Positions 63,741 to 64,000 of a stretch of 64,000 bases of DNA are shown here, one piece after another. Below the pieces are notes generated by a model that saw only the letters and a program-made list of their open reading frames with translations, had not been told where the DNA came from and searched no databases. Position 1 is the first letter of the stretch. Each line of letters begins with the position of its first letter. Made by a program: the position numbers and the translations under genes. This stretch comes from Ectopseudomonas oleovorans (GTDB lineage Bacteria > Pseudomonadota > Gammaproteobacteria > Pseudomonadales > Pseudomonadaceae): the NCBI RefSeq assembly GCF_003052605.1, contig NZ_QASO01000032.1, forward strand, positions 1-64,000, read 5' to 3'.

Positions 63741-64000
63741 GCCAATACCGATTGAACCTGTTCATCCAGCACGAGCACGCCAAGCGTCTGGACGAACTGG
63801 CCGCCAAGAAAGGCGTATCCAAGTCCAGCATCGTCGCCGCTGCCTTGGCGTCCTGGCTGTCGCTCGATGCCGGCGACCAGCGCGAGGCCGCCATTGCCAA
63901 GCGTCTGGATCGCCTGTCGCGGCAAGCCGAGCGTCTGGAGCGTGACCAGAACATCCAGATCGAAACGCTGGCGCTGTTTATCCGCTACTACCTGACCGTC
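63737..64000 (+). CDS. CopG-like ribbon-helix-helix protein (cut by window end)
   Basis: The first 88 residues of a protein whose start MSQYRLNLFIQHEHAKRLDELAAKKGVSKSSIVAAALASWLS is a ribbon-helix-helix DNA-binding fold, followed by a coiled coil (EAAIAKRLDRLSRQAERLERDQNIQIETLALF). In this ICE family it lies between traG and trbB and probably regulates the trb operon. The frame is still open at the right edge. Confidence 0.85.
   Translation, partial: MSQYRLNLFIQHEHAKRLDELAAKKGVSKSSIVAAALASWLSLDAGDQREAAIAKRLDRLSRQAERLERDQNIQIETLALFIRYYLTV

Larger units (their letters stand above)
24887..64000 (+). mobile_element. Tn4371-family integrative and conjugative element (left part)
   Basis: The order int - accessory genes - radC - DUF932 - ParB - DUF736 - DUF2958 - DUF2285 - HTH - repA - parA - DUF2840 - traF - DUF3363 relaxase - accessory genes - LysR - eexN - traG is the Tn4371-family backbone. 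The trb type IV secretion genes normally follow traG and should be to the right of the window. Cargo sits at the two usual places: after int, and between the relaxase and traG. No break was seen in any core gene, so the element may be active. Confidence 0.9.

Noticed and set aside
24887..64000. Reading the element as a clc/PAGI-2-type ICE
   Set aside because: The integrase, RPA-type RepA, DUF3363 relaxase and gene order are those of the Tn4371 family, and the insertion is not at a tRNA gene.

Overview
The window is from a Pseudomonas chromosome, most likely of the P. mendocina/oleovorans-like group. This is judged from gene order, codon and GC style, Pseudomonas-type REP elements and a PA4642-type gene. 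A large integrative and conjugative element (ICE) of the Tn4371 family enters the chromosome at about 24.9 kb and is still running at the right edge.

Host part (1-24.9 kb). The left edge cuts a group II intron, leaving the maturase C-terminus and domains V/VI. Then follow dciA, an M23 peptidase gene, secA and argJ, in the order known from other pseudomonads. After argJ come a TA-flanked MITE, a GST gene, a Nudix/TMP-synthase fusion gene, a REP-flanked RAYT transposase gene, a cobalamin adenosyltransferase gene, a sensor kinase gene, panE, a degenerate GGDEF response regulator gene, yajQ, an mscS-type channel gene, ampG with a tandem internal duplication, and an ATL DNA-repair protein gene. 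The host part ends with two tandem DUF481 genes, the uracil/purine salvage set (uraA-upp, hpt), a SulP transporter gene and a PA4642-family gene.

ICE left end and first accessory region (24.9-37.1 kb). The tyrosine integrase lies about 175 bp inside a candidate attL of the TTTTTYAT type. Behind it is a set of probable defence modules. These are a HigBA-like toxin-antitoxin pair; a TIGR02391/Ymh protein with a CoiA-like putative nuclease; a WYL (CapW/BrxR-like) regulator with a four-helix membrane protein; and, divergent from that pair, an MBL - (E2-E1-JAB triple fusion) - MBL operon. The last is a predicted ubiquitin-like conjugation/deconjugation system without a CD-NTase and without a recognised ubiquitin-like partner; it is the most interesting locus here. 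An AT-richer orphan gene follows, bracketed by two copies of a repeat of about 115-120 bp.

ICE backbone (37.1-51.8 kb). This holds radC, a zinc-finger-like protein gene, DUF932, a large ParB, DUF736, a XRE regulator, DUF2958, DUF2285, an excisionase-like HTH, repA with three iterons, parA, a small partner, DUF2840, the TraF protease and the DUF3363 relaxase. radC and its neighbour each sit behind the same leader of about 165 bp and end in their own terminator. The repA/iteron/parA set suggests that the excised circle can replicate and partition.

Second accessory region (51.8-60.2 kb). Inserted right after the relaxase gene, it holds a LysR regulator divergent from a redox/detoxification cluster (two SDRs, an AhpD-like protein, a ChrR-type cupin, an FAD amine oxidase-like protein, a zinc alcohol dehydrogenase, an MFS pump), then an EamA exporter of lower GC. 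The backbone resumes with a second LysR, an EexN-like exclusion lipoprotein, the VirD4/TraG coupling protein and the start of a CopG-like protein. The trb mating-pair genes and the right end are expected beyond the window.
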